64,000 nt of DNA from Promicromonospora iranensis. GTDB lineage: Bacteria; Actinomycetota; Actinomycetes; Actinomycetales; Cellulomonadaceae. Made by a program: the position numbers and the translations under genes. The notes below the pieces were generated by a model, which had not been told where the DNA came from, ran no database searches, and worked only from the letters and a program-made list of their open reading frames with translations. Below, piece by piece: positions 27,741 to 35,354 of the stretch. Numbering within the stretch: position 1 is the stretch's first letter; each line of letters begins with the position of its first letter. The stretch is taken from the NCBI RefSeq assembly GCF_028994805.1, contig NZ_JAJQQP010000014.1, positions 95,504 to 159,503 of the forward strand, given 5' to 3'.

Positions 27741-27776
27741 CGAACACCCCTCGCGAAAAGTCGCGAGGGGTGTTCG
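27741..27776. terminator. Perfect 16-bp hairpin, terminator of the 27-codon gene
   Basis: Arms 27741-27756 and 27761-27776 are fully complementary around an aaag loop. On the minus strand the stem is followed by a T/A-rich run (TTATATAAAT) and lies 58 bases after the small gene. It probably also stops transcription arriving from tetR. Confidence 0.75.
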
Positions 27777-27834
27777 TTCAGCTGGGGATGCTACTTGTGC
27801 CGCTGCGGCATATCGCTAACGGCGTTGCTGCAGG

Positions 27835-27918
27835 TCAGAGACCCAGCAGGCAGAGGATCTGCTCGACGGTGTAGCCAAGGTTGTGCAGCAGGTCCGAGAG
27901 AATGTCGACAACAGTCAT
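27835..27918 (-). CDS. 27-residue hydrophobic peptide of unknown function
   Basis: ATG 27918 to TGA 27835. It is preceded by GGAAGGA (27927-27933) with an 8-base spacing, one of the best ribosome sites in the window. The peptide starts MTVVDILSDLL, has a central Asn-Leu-Gly-Tyr, and ends ILCLLGL, with a single Cys; Leu, Ile and Val recur every three to four residues, so an amphipathic helix is likely. A perfect terminator follows. The codon mix (CTT, ATT, GTT) and the flanks are less GC-rich than neighbours, suggesting transfer or a special role. It may be a signal peptide-like pheromone, a membrane-active or toxin-like peptide, or a regulatory leader. No family is recognised. Confidence 0.55.
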   Translation of the reverse strand: MTVVDILSDLLHNLGYTVEQILCLLGL

Positions 27919-28181
27919 GGTGCTATTCCTTCCAGAAAACGGGAATCACAGGATGATCACCTGCGAGCGGAACAGTGTTCGCGTTCCATACATTAAGCAC
28001 ACGACACGGACTCTGCAACGGGAAATGGATATTCACCTTTAATGCGCGCCTTGTTTCACCCTGTGATAGTGGGTCAGGAATCGAAGCACGGTTCGCCCCA
28101 AAGCGGACATATCCTTGAACGGAGGTCAGCCCGGGAGGACGCCGGCCGAGGTTCCCCGACGTCGCACCTAGGCTGCGCCAC
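27919..28181. other. Lower-GC intergenic region upstream of the small peptide gene
   Basis: This 263-base gap holds the presumed promoter of the small gene on the minus strand: TTGCAG and TAATGT with a 17-base spacer, read on the minus strand from about 28018 to 27990. An inverted repeat GGAAC-N9-GTTCC lies just downstream and could be an operator. No conserved gene is visible; a 97-codon minus-strand frame ends at 27923 but has no coding character. Confidence 0.35.
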
Positions 28182-28835
28182 GTGACGTCTTCCGAACATC
28201 TCGCGATCGTCCGCACCGACTACGACGACATGGCCGACGCCTATACGGCGTTCGTCGGGGAAGCGTTCGCCAGCCGGCCGCTGAACCACGTCATGGTCCA
28301 GGCCTTCGCCGACCTGGTCCGGCAGGCCGGCGGCGGAGCGGTCGCCGACGTCGGCTGCGGGCCCGGGCACGTCACCGCGTACCTGCGGGACCGCGGCGTC
28401 GACGCGTTCGGCATCGACCTCTCGCCGCAGCTCGTGGCGATCGCTCGTGCGGCCCACCCCGGTATCCGCTTCGACGTCGGCGACATGGGTGCGCTCGAGG
28501 CCGCCCCGGGAAGTCTCGCCGGGGTGCTGGCGAACTACTCGATCATCCACACGCCGCCCGCCGTGCTGCCGACGACGCTGGCCGGGCTGAGCCGGGTCCT
28601 GGCGCCCGGCGGTCATCTCCTGGTGTCGTTCCAGGCGCTGGTCGGTGCCGGACCGGCTGCCGAGGCGTTCGACCACAAGGTGTCGCCCGCCTGGCGGTAC
28701 TCGCCCGACCACGTCGCCGGGCTGTTGCGGGAGAACGGCGCGGACGAGGTGGCCCGCCTCGTGATCGCGCCGGACGAGGACCCGGTGCGCGGCTTCCCGC
28801 AGACGCATCTCCTCGCCCGCACGGCGGGCGGCTGA
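28182..28835 (+). CDS. SAM-dependent methyltransferase, class I
   Basis: A 217-residue methyltransferase of the type 11/25 group. Motif I is VADVGCGPGH (about 54-63), followed by the acidic FGIDLSP strand end and FDVGDMGAL. No targeting segment is present and no substrate can be assigned. GTG 28182 is the first start; there is no clear ribosome site, so a leaderless message or a different start is possible. It points away from the small-peptide gene. Confidence 0.8.
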   Translation: MTSSEHLAIVRTDYDDMADAYTAFVGEAFASRPLNHVMVQAFADLVRQAGGGAVADVGCGPGHVTAYLRDRGVDAFGIDLSPQLVAIARAAHPGIRFDVGDMGALEAAPGSLAGVLANYSIIHTPPAVLPTTLAGLSRVLAPGGHLLVSFQALVGAGPAAEAFDHKVSPAWRYSPDHVAGLLRENGADEVARLVIAPDEDPVRGFPQTHLLARTAGG

Positions 28836-28847
28836 CGCTCGCCAGGC

Positions 28848-29939
28848 TCACCAGGCGGCGACCAGCAGCTCCTCCACGCCGTCGGCCGTCACGGGCCGGG
28901 GGTTCGGGTACGGGTCGTCCGCCACCCGCTCCGCCACCTCGCGCAGGGCGGTGCGCGGCACGCCGAGCGCGCCGAGCGTCGTCGGGCCCTCGTGCCTCGC
29001 GGCGAGGGAGGCGACGGCGAGCGTCGGGTCGCCACCGGCGACGCGCGCCAGTCGCGCGGCGGTGTCCGGCGTCGCGACCAGGTTGAACCGCATGACGTGC
29101 GCCAGGAGCAGCGCGTGCAGCTCCGCGTGCGGCAGGCCGAAGGTCCCGCCGAGCGCGTGCGCGAGCTGGTGGTGCAGGCCCATCTGGGCCTGCGCCAGGC
29201 AGGCGCCCCCCAGCCACGCCGCCTCCTGCAACCGGCCACGGGCGACGACGTCGGACGGGCGGTCCAGCACCACGGGGAGCGCCGCCAGGATGCCGTCGGC
29301 GGACTCGACCGCGTACGCCCGGGTCGCCGCGCTCGCCCCGGTGTCCCACAGGGCCTCGACGGCGTGCGCCAGGGCATTGAGGGCCGAGGTCAGCGTCAGG
29401 CCGCGCGGCAGCGACAGCGTGAGCTCCGGGTCGTACACGACGGTGCCGGGAGCGAAGGCCGGGTCGCGCCGCGTCGTCTTGACGCCGTTCTCCGTCTCGC
29501 CGAGCACCGGCGTGGCCTCCGAGCCCGCGTAGGTGGTCGGTACCGCCACCTGGGGCATGCCGGTCCGGATGGCCAGCGCCTTCGACAGCCCGATGGCGGA
29601 GCCGCCGCCGATCGCGACGATCGCGTCGGCCCGGACCTCCCCGGCCAGTGCGAGCGCCTCGGCGGTCACCTCGACCGGCGTGTGCTGGGCCGGGCGCCCG
29701 AAGGTCGCGGCGTACCGCTCCCCCAGGGCTGCGGCCAGGTCCCGGGCCACCTCGGCCGACGACGGCGCCGCCACCAGCAGCACCCGCTGCGACCCGAGCC
29801 GCTCGACCTCGTCGGGCACGAGGAACCGTGCGCCCGGACCGTGCAGCACTCGACCGGCGAAGACCTGGTGCACCCTGATATCTGTTCCCACGAGGGCTGA
29901 GCCTACGGTCGCCGCGGCCCCGCTGATCACGAACGACAT
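28848..29939 (-). CDS. Maleylacetate reductase-like iron-containing alcohol dehydrogenase
   Basis: A 363-residue protein of the group III metal-dependent dehydrogenases, resembling maleylacetate reductase, which reduces maleylacetate to 3-oxoadipate in hydroxyquinol or chlorocatechol breakdown. It has the nucleotide-binding GGGSAIGLSKA, the PTTYAGSE motif and the His-rich metal region HHQLAHALGGTFGLPHAELH. No ring-cleavage dioxygenase gene is beside it, so the full route must lie elsewhere or the enzyme has another substrate. It is divergent from a MarR gene that probably controls it. Confidence 0.8.
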   Translation of the reverse strand: MSFVISGAAATVGSALVGTDIRVHQVFAGRVLHGPGARFLVPDEVERLGSQRVLLVAAPSSAEVARDLAAALGERYAATFGRPAQHTPVEVTAEALALAGEVRADAIVAIGGGSAIGLSKALAIRTGMPQVAVPTTYAGSEATPVLGETENGVKTTRRDPAFAPGTVVYDPELTLSLPRGLTLTSALNALAHAVEALWDTGASAATRAYAVESADGILAALPVVLDRPSDVVARGRLQEAAWLGGACLAQAQMGLHHQLAHALGGTFGLPHAELHALLLAHVMRFNLVATPDTAARLARVAGGDPTLAVASLAARHEGPTTLGALGVPRTALREVAERVADDPYPNPRPVTADGVEELLVAAW

Positions 29940-29965
29940 CGGACGGACCTGCTATCGAGATTCTT

Positions 29966-29979
29966 GATGTCGAGACATC
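29966..29979. promoter_or_regulatory. Probable MarR operator
   Basis: GATGTC-GA-GACATC is a perfect inverted repeat in the 55-base gap between the divergent dehydrogenase and marR genes. A related half-site pair (TCGAGA and TCTTGA) overlaps its left side. This position would let one regulator control both promoters. Confidence 0.5.
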
Positions 29980-29994
29980 CGGTAGCCTCTCGTC

Positions 29995-30498
29995 ATGGAG
30001 CACACAGGTCCCGCCGACGAGGTCGACCGCATCGTCGCCGCGTGGCACCACGTGCGCCCGGACCTCGCGCTCGAACCTCTCACGGTGTTCAGCCGCGTCT
30101 CCCGGCTCGCCCGGCACCTCGATCTCGCGCGGCGCACGGCCTTCGCGCGGCACAGCCTCGAGACCTGGGAGTTCGACGTGCTCTCCGCGCTGCGCCGCGC
30201 AGGTGAGCCGTTCCGGCTCTCGCCCGGCACGCTCGTCACGCAGACCCTGGTCACCAGCGGCACCATGACGAACCGGATAGACCGCCTGGAGTCGCGCGGG
30301 TTCGTGCAGCGGCACCGCTCCCCCGACGACCGCCGGGGGGTGCTGGTCCAGCTCACCGAGGAAGGGCTGGCACGGGTCGATGCGGCGATGAGCGACCTGC
30401 TGGACATCGAGGCCAAGGTACTGGCCGCCCTGTCCCCCGCGGAGCGCCCGCAGCTCGCGAACCTGCTGCGCACGGTCACGGCCCAGTTCGACGAGTGA
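29995..30498 (+). CDS. MarR-family transcriptional regulator
   Basis: A 167-residue winged-helix regulator. It shows the recognition-helix region TQTLVTSGTMTNRIDRLESRG followed by the wing VQRHRSPDDRRGVLVQLTEEG, as in MarR proteins. ATG 29995 is near the operator. It is expected to repress itself and the divergent dehydrogenase and to release DNA when an aromatic ligand binds (family knowledge plus inference). Confidence 0.85.
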   Translation: MEHTGPADEVDRIVAAWHHVRPDLALEPLTVFSRVSRLARHLDLARRTAFARHSLETWEFDVLSALRRAGEPFRLSPGTLVTQTLVTSGTMTNRIDRLESRGFVQRHRSPDDRRGVLVQLTEEGLARVDAAMSDLLDIEAKVLAALSPAERPQLANLLRTVTAQFDE

Positions 30499-30520
30499 CC
30501 TCGACGGCTGCCGCTCGCGC

Positions 30521-30961
30521 TCAGCGGCTCCGGCTCCGGCTCCGGCTCACCACGATCTTCTCGCGCCCGAGCTGGTCGGGCAGGAAGAAGAGGTCGTCGG
30601 CGTCGGCGACGTAGAGGGGTAGCTCGCCCAGCTTCGCCGGCATGCCGTCGGCGTCGGTGACGGTCAGCTCGACGTGGTCGGCGGAGCTCTTCGAGTCGTA
30701 CTTCCAGGTGCCCTCGATCTCGGCCGGGGCTTCGTCGACCGCGCCGCCCGCCACGTTGTCGAGCACCTCGTCCGGGACCCCGACGGCCGTGAACGTCCTG
30801 TCCTCACCGAGCGCGACGACGGTCGCTGCGCCGTCGCCCACGTACGAACCGACGAACTCGGGCTCCGTGTAGTCGAGCTTCCCGATGTCCAACCCGCATC
30901 CCGACAGCATGAGTACGCCGACGAGTGCTCCGACACCGCGGAAGACCTGCCGCTGCTTCAT
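30521..30961 (-). CDS. Small lipoprotein with Ser-Arg repeat tail
   Basis: A 146-residue lipoprotein with lipobox LMLSGCG. ATG 30961 has AGAGG five bases before it and is preferred to GTG 30967. The mature part is a beta-rich domain of unknown function (EGTWKYDSKSSADHVELTV). The C-terminus ends in four Ser-Arg pairs encoded by a CGGCTC hexanucleotide repeat at 30524-30548, which looks like slippage and may vary between strains. No family is recognised. Confidence 0.65.
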   Translation of the reverse strand: MKQRQVFRGVGALVGVLMLSGCGLDIGKLDYTEPEFVGSYVGDGAATVVALGEDRTFTAVGVPDEVLDNVAGGAVDEAPAEIEGTWKYDSKSSADHVELTVTDADGMPAKLGELPLYVADADDLFFLPDQLGREKIVVSRSRSRSR

Positions 30962-31120
30962 TCGCACCTCTGTTGTTCCAGATCTGCTGATCGGTCGCCC
31001 AATCTAACGGGAAAGCCGCAATCCCTCCTGGGGAGCGGAGCCGAGGACCAGCACGCCGTGTGGGGATGCGATGGACGCCCGGCACAACCAACTGACCCCG
31101 TCACGCACAATGACAGCATC

Positions 31121-32425
31121 ATGAGCAACATCCGCACAGCGGCCGGCGGCTCCGCGCTGCTCGTCGCGGTCCTTGTCTTCGCCCTGAACCTGCGCACCCC
31201 CATCACATCCCTCCCGCCGGTCATGGCCGACGTCGCGACAGGACTCGGGCTGGACCAGACCCTGGCCGGCCTGCTGGTGGGGATCCCCGCGCTCTGCTTC
31301 AGCGTGGTGGCGCCGGCGGCCTCGGCCCTGATCGCGCGGGTGGGGCCGTACTCCGCGGTCACCGTCGCCCTGGTCGGGGTGATCGTCGGGACGCTCGTCC
31401 GGTCGGCCGGTACCGGAACCGCAGGCGTGGTCGCGGCCTTCACGGGCACGGTGGTGCTGGGGTGCGCGATCACCGTGGGCAACGTGGTGGTGCCGGTCAT
31501 CATCGCGCGGGACTTCCCGACGCGGACGGCCCTGGCGACCGGCCTGTACTCGTCGACGATGAACCTCGGCTCCGTCTTCGCGACGTCGCTCACGGCGCCG
31601 TTCGCCGCCCTCATGGGCTGGCAGGGCGCCATCGCCTCCTGGTCGGTCGTCGCGATGGTGGCCCTGGTCGTGTGGCTCGTCACCACCAGGAGGCTGAGCA
31701 GACGGACGCCCGACGGCGGCGGGCACGCGGGAACCCCCACCGGTACGCCCGTCCAGACCCAGGTCGACGGCCCCACCGGGGTGCCCGCGGACGCTCCCGC
31801 CGGACCGGTCCCCGCGCCGCGCACCGAGCGGCCCGACGAGACGTGGGGCGGCGTCCTGCGCCGCCCGATCACCTGGGCGCTGACGGTGGCGTTCGCCGGG
31901 CAGTCCTTCTCGTACTTCGCGGTCACCGGCTGGCTGCCCGAGCTGCTGCGCGAGCTGCTGGACGTGTCGGTGACCACCGCGGGCAACGCGGCGGCGCCCT
32001 TCCAGGGCCTTGCGATCGCGGGCAGCGTGCTGGTGCCGCTCGCGCTCGCCGCCCGGGTGCCGATGCGCGGCGCCGCGGTGACGATGGGCCTGCTGTGGGC
32101 CTCGCTGCCGGCGGGTCTCCTGCTCATGCCGCAGTGGTGGCTGCTGTGGGTGAGCCTCGCCGGGATAGCCCAGGGCGGGAACTTCGTCGTGATCTTCACC
32201 ATCGTCGCGCAGCGGTGCCGCACGGTGGCCCAGACGCGGCGGACGGTGGCGGCCGTGCAGGCGTTCGGCTACGCCGTGGCGGCCACCGCGCCCGCCGTGA
32301 TCGGCGCGGTGCACGCGGCGTCAGGCGGCTGGACGGCGGCACTCCTGGTGCTGCTCGGGTCCACGCTCGCGCTCGGCACCGCCGAGCTGCTGGCCACCCG
32401 ACGACCCAAGGATATGCGCCCCTGA
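31121..32425 (+). CDS. MFS transporter, CynX/NimT type
   Basis: A 434-residue membrane protein with twelve predicted helices and an unusually long central loop (about 195-245) rich in Gly, Thr and Pro. The first helix VFALNLRTPITSLPPVM is typical of the cyanate/2-nitroimidazole transporter group. It probably exports or imports a small anion or drug. The lysine aminotransferase gene follows on the same strand after a 56-base gap with its own start signals. The N-terminal extension of the frame upstream overlaps the lipoprotein gene and is not coding. Confidence 0.82.
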   Translation: MSNIRTAAGGSALLVAVLVFALNLRTPITSLPPVMADVATGLGLDQTLAGLLVGIPALCFSVVAPAASALIARVGPYSAVTVALVGVIVGTLVRSAGTGTAGVVAAFTGTVVLGCAITVGNVVVPVIIARDFPTRTALATGLYSSTMNLGSVFATSLTAPFAALMGWQGAIASWSVVAMVALVVWLVTTRRLSRRTPDGGGHAGTPTGTPVQTQVDGPTGVPADAPAGPVPAPRTERPDETWGGVLRRPITWALTVAFAGQSFSYFAVTGWLPELLRELLDVSVTTAGNAAAPFQGLAIAGSVLVPLALAARVPMRGAAVTMGLLWASLPAGLLLMPQWWLLWVSLAGIAQGGNFVVIFTIVAQRCRTVAQTRRTVAAVQAFGYAVAATAPAVIGAVHAASGGWTAALLVLLGSTLALGTAELLATRRPKDMRP

Positions 32426-32481
32426 CAGGAAGTTTTCCATAGTCATTGAAACTTGGCAGGATCATTGCCTACCTTTCCAGC

Positions 32482-33789
32482 ATGACGACACACCTTGAGC
32501 CCACCGCAGTGCTCCCCACCCTTCGCGAGCACCTCCTGGTCGACGGGTTCGACCTCGTCCTCGACCTCACCCGGTCGCACGGGTCCACGCTGGTCGACGC
32601 GCGCGACGGTCGCGAGTGGCTCGACCTGTTCACCTTCTTCGCCTCCTCACCGCTGGGCATGAACCATCCCGCCCTTGCCGACGACGCGGCGTTCCGCGAG
32701 GAGCTCGCCACCGCCGCGATCAACAAGCCGTCCAACTCCGACATCTACACCGTCGAGATGGCGCGCTTCGCCGACACGTTCGCGCGCGTCCTCGGCGACC
32801 CCGCGCTGCCGCACCTGTTCTTCATCGACGGCGGCGCGCTCGCCGTGGAGAACGCGCTCAAGGTCGCGTTCGACTGGAAGTCCCGCCACAACGAGGCGAA
32901 CGGCCGCTCGCCCGAGCTCGGCACCCAGGTGATGCACCTGGAGCACGCGTTCCACGGCCGTTCCGGGTACACGATGTCGCTCACCAACACCGAGCCGGGC
33001 AAGGTGGCGCGGTTCCCCAAGTTCGGCTGGCCCCGCATCCCCTCCCCGTACATCGCCGAGGGCAAGGACATGGACGCGGCGGAGGCGGCCGCGCTCGGCG
33101 CCGCACGTGCGGCGTTCGAGGCCGACCCGCACGACATCGCCGCGTTCATCATGGAGCCCATCCAGGGCGAGGGCGGCGACCACCACTTCCGCACCTCGTT
33201 CCTGCAGGGCATGCAGGACCTGTGCCGGGAGTTCGACGCGCTGTTCATCGTGGACGAGGTCCAGACCGGCGCGGGGATCACCGGGACGACCTGGGCGTAC
33301 CAGCAGCTCGGTATCACTCCCGACGTCGTCGCCTTCGGCAAGAAGACGCAGGTCTGCGGCATCATGGCCGGCGGGCGCGTCGACGAGGTCCCGGACAACG
33401 CGTTCGCCGTCTCCTCACGCATCAACTCCACGTGGGGCGGCAACCTCACCGACATGGTGCGCTCGCGCCGGATCCTCGAGACCTACGAGGCAGAGGGCCT
33501 GGTGGACCGGGCACGCGCCATGGGCAAGCGGCTCAACGACGAGCTGGTCGCGCTCGCGGGGCGGCACGACGGCGTGACCGACGTCCGCGGCCGGGGCCTC
33601 ATGTGCGCGCTGACGCTCCCCTCGCGCGAGGTCCGCGACCGCGTGCTGGCCGCGCTCACCGAGCGGAGCGTGCTCCTGCTGGGCTGCGGCGAGCGGTCGG
33701 TCCGGTTCCGTCCGGCGCTGACTGTGCCGGCCGAGGCCCTGGAGGCCGGCGTCAAGGCACTGGACGAGGTCCTGACGGAAACCCTCTGA
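32482..33789 (+). CDS. lat: L-lysine 6-aminotransferase
   Basis: A 435-residue class III PLP aminotransferase. It moves the epsilon-amino group of lysine to 2-oxoglutarate, giving allysine/piperideine-6-carboxylate. The characteristic N-terminal PTLREHLLVDGFDLVLDL, FFIDGGALAVENALK and the PLP-lysine motif FGKKTQVCG (Lys near 287) are present. Mycobacterial Lat is induced in stationary phase and is linked to an Lrp regulator; an Lrp gene is present 2.5 kb away. No piperideine-6-carboxylate dehydrogenase is nearby. A hairpin terminator follows. Confidence 0.9.
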   Translation: MTTHLEPTAVLPTLREHLLVDGFDLVLDLTRSHGSTLVDARDGREWLDLFTFFASSPLGMNHPALADDAAFREELATAAINKPSNSDIYTVEMARFADTFARVLGDPALPHLFFIDGGALAVENALKVAFDWKSRHNEANGRSPELGTQVMHLEHAFHGRSGYTMSLTNTEPGKVARFPKFGWPRIPSPYIAEGKDMDAAEAAALGAARAAFEADPHDIAAFIMEPIQGEGGDHHFRTSFLQGMQDLCREFDALFIVDEVQTGAGITGTTWAYQQLGITPDVVAFGKKTQVCGIMAGGRVDEVPDNAFAVSSRINSTWGGNLTDMVRSRRILETYEAEGLVDRARAMGKRLNDELVALAGRHDGVTDVRGRGLMCALTLPSREVRDRVLAALTERSVLLLGCGERSVRFRPALTVPAEALEAGVKALDEVLTETL

Positions 33790-33813
33790 CTCTCTCCGCC
33801 GGTCACTCGCGCT

Positions 33814-33853
33814 GGTCGAGCGTGTCGGGACCCGGGTCTCGCCACGCTCGACC
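33814..33853. terminator. Terminator between lat and a minus-strand gene
   Basis: GGTCGAGCGTG (33814-33824) pairs perfectly with 33843-33853 around a loop containing CCCGGG. It lies between convergent genes. The arm resembles the dispersed GGTCGAG/CTCGACC repeats common in this group of bacteria. Confidence 0.6.
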
Positions 33854-33871
33854 GGCGCGCCGCCGCTCCGC

Positions 33872-34555
33872 TCACTCGTCCTCGGCCGCGACGCTGTCCG
33901 CGATCCTGACGAGCTCGGCCACCGTCGGCCCCGAACCGCCCGTGGGCGTGCGGCCCATGGTGCCGAGCAGCAGGTAGGAGCCGGCGTCGTCGGACCACTC
34001 GACCCGGACGGGGCCGAACCCGTTGTTGTCCACGCGGGTGACCCGGGCCTCCAGGCCCGACTCCGCGAGGTCCATCCACTCGACCATCACGTTGTCGCCG
34101 GACAGCTCGTCGGACAGCTCCGCAGAACCCGGGTACGCCACGTAGGTGATGGCCGAAGCCGGATGGTAGGCACCGGAGCGGACCTCGTCCTCGGGCCAGG
34201 CCAGGCCAGGGCCACCCCGGAACGTCTCGCTGTTCTCCTCGCCGTCCAGCGGGTAGACGATCCACGTGCCGAGGTGGTCCTCCGCCGTCGTGCGGCCGAT
34301 GCCTGCCGAGATGTCCGCCGGGCACTCGACCACCGCGCTCCGGACGGACTCCGGCACCCAGTGCGGCTGGCGCAGGTCCTCGGCGCAGGTGCCGGCGGTG
34401 AGCTCCGTGGCATCGGCGGGCGTGACGACAGGCTCCTCCTCGCCCGATCCCAGCACGAGCGTGACCACGATGATGACGATCGCACCGAGCAGCGTCACCG
34501 CCCCGCCGAGCAACCACTCCAGCCGGATCCTCGGCTCCTCGATGGAAGTGACCAC
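33872..34555 (-). CDS. Single-pass membrane protein of unknown function
   Basis: A 227-residue protein. A short cytoplasmic N-terminus precedes one hydrophobic helix (about 14-36, LLGGAVTLLGAIVIIVVTLVLG), leaving a 190-residue outside domain with two Cys in its first part. No family is recognised. GTG 34555 begins one base after the stop of the upstream peptidoglycan-binding-like gene, so the two form an operon and probably act together at the envelope. Confidence 0.7.
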   Translation of the reverse strand: MVTSIEEPRIRLEWLLGGAVTLLGAIVIIVVTLVLGSGEEEPVVTPADATELTAGTCAEDLRQPHWVPESVRSAVVECPADISAGIGRTTAEDHLGTWIVYPLDGEENSETFRGGPGLAWPEDEVRSGAYHPASAITYVAYPGSAELSDELSGDNVMVEWMDLAESGLEARVTRVDNNGFGPVRVEWSDDAGSYLLLGTMGRTPTGGSGPTVAELVRIADSVAAEDE

Positions 34556-34556
34556 G

Positions 34557-35087
34557 TCAGCCCTCGCACTCGATCTCGACGACCGCGTCCCGCGAGAGAG
34601 CCATGATCTTGGTGGACGTGACCGGGGTGTGCGCCACGCCCGGCAGCACGTAGGAGCCCCAGTCGCAGTCGTTGTCGGCGAAGTAGGCCTCCCGGGCGCC
34701 GCGCGGCGCGGCCCAGCGCACGCGGTGGTCGGGACCGCGGCAGTCGAACTCCGGGTCGCACAGGGAGACGACGTACGCGCGCATGGTGACCCAGGTGCCG
34801 GTGTCGACGCAGCCGTTGACCGGCAGACCGTTGTAGGCCTGGAACGCCTTGGTCGCGACCTCCGACTCGGCGTCCCACGACCCGTCGACGGGCTGCAGCC
34901 CGGTGCTCGCCGACAGCACGTTCTGAGCCGCGACCACCGCGCCGCCCGACGTCTGGCCGCACTCGCCGACCGGCTCGTTGGACACCCACATCGCGCTCGA
35001 GTTCATCGCCTGCACCACGGCGGCGAAGATCAGGGCGGCGGCCACCGTGCCACCGCCCGCCTGCAGCCAGGTTCGGGTGGTGGGCAT
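34557..35087 (-). CDS. Membrane-anchored protein with peptidoglycan-binding-like domain
   Basis: A 176-residue protein with one N-terminal membrane helix or signal anchor (about 9-27). The outside part contains a region like the PG_binding_1 fold (VVAAQNVLSASTGLQPVDGSW, then FQAYNGLPVNGCVDTGTW) and six Cys. It may attach to the cell wall. ATG 35087 is supported by AGGAG nine bases upstream; the much longer open frame upstream is not coding. It is the first gene of a two-gene unit. Confidence 0.65.
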   Translation of the reverse strand: MPTTRTWLQAGGGTVAAALIFAAVVQAMNSSAMWVSNEPVGECGQTSGGAVVAAQNVLSASTGLQPVDGSWDAESEVATKAFQAYNGLPVNGCVDTGTWVTMRAYVVSLCDPEFDCRGPDHRVRWAAPRGAREAYFADNDCDWGSYVLPGVAHTPVTSTKIMALSRDAVVEIECEG

Positions 35088-35214
35088 TCCCTCGGCGCTC
35101 CTTCGTCTGCCCGACCTGGGAGCCGGGCAATGTACTGGCGAGCGCGAGCGTAACAATCTGCCCTTACAAGACGGAAGCGACGCACCGGACCAAACACACT
35201 CGTACCGGCCCGCT

Positions 35215-35242
35215 GAGCTCGGTCGGACGTCCGACCGAGCTC
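35215..35242. promoter_or_regulatory. Perfect 28-base palindrome in a divergent promoter region
   Basis: GAGCTCGGTCGGAC followed at once by its exact complement, with no loop. It sits in the 267-base gap between the peptidoglycan-binding-like gene (minus) and the LD-carboxypeptidase gene (plus). Because both genes start outward from here, an operator is more likely than a terminator. Confidence 0.5.
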
Positions 35243-35354
35243 CTCTCGACCGCCCGTGCTCCTCACCGCAGCACGGGAGGCGCCAGATTTCGCCTGAGTG
35301 CAAAGCCTGCGGTCCCGACGGGCGGCCCCTCGTCCGAGAGGTAATCTCGGCCGC

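Noticed and set aside
27614..27874. 86-codon plus-strand frame through the lower-GC patch
   Set aside because: It reads through the perfect terminator hairpin and has no motif or ribosome site.
27923..28216. 97-codon minus-strand frame ending just before the small peptide gene
   Set aside because: No ribosome site or recognisable motif, and it overlaps the start of the methyltransferase gene.
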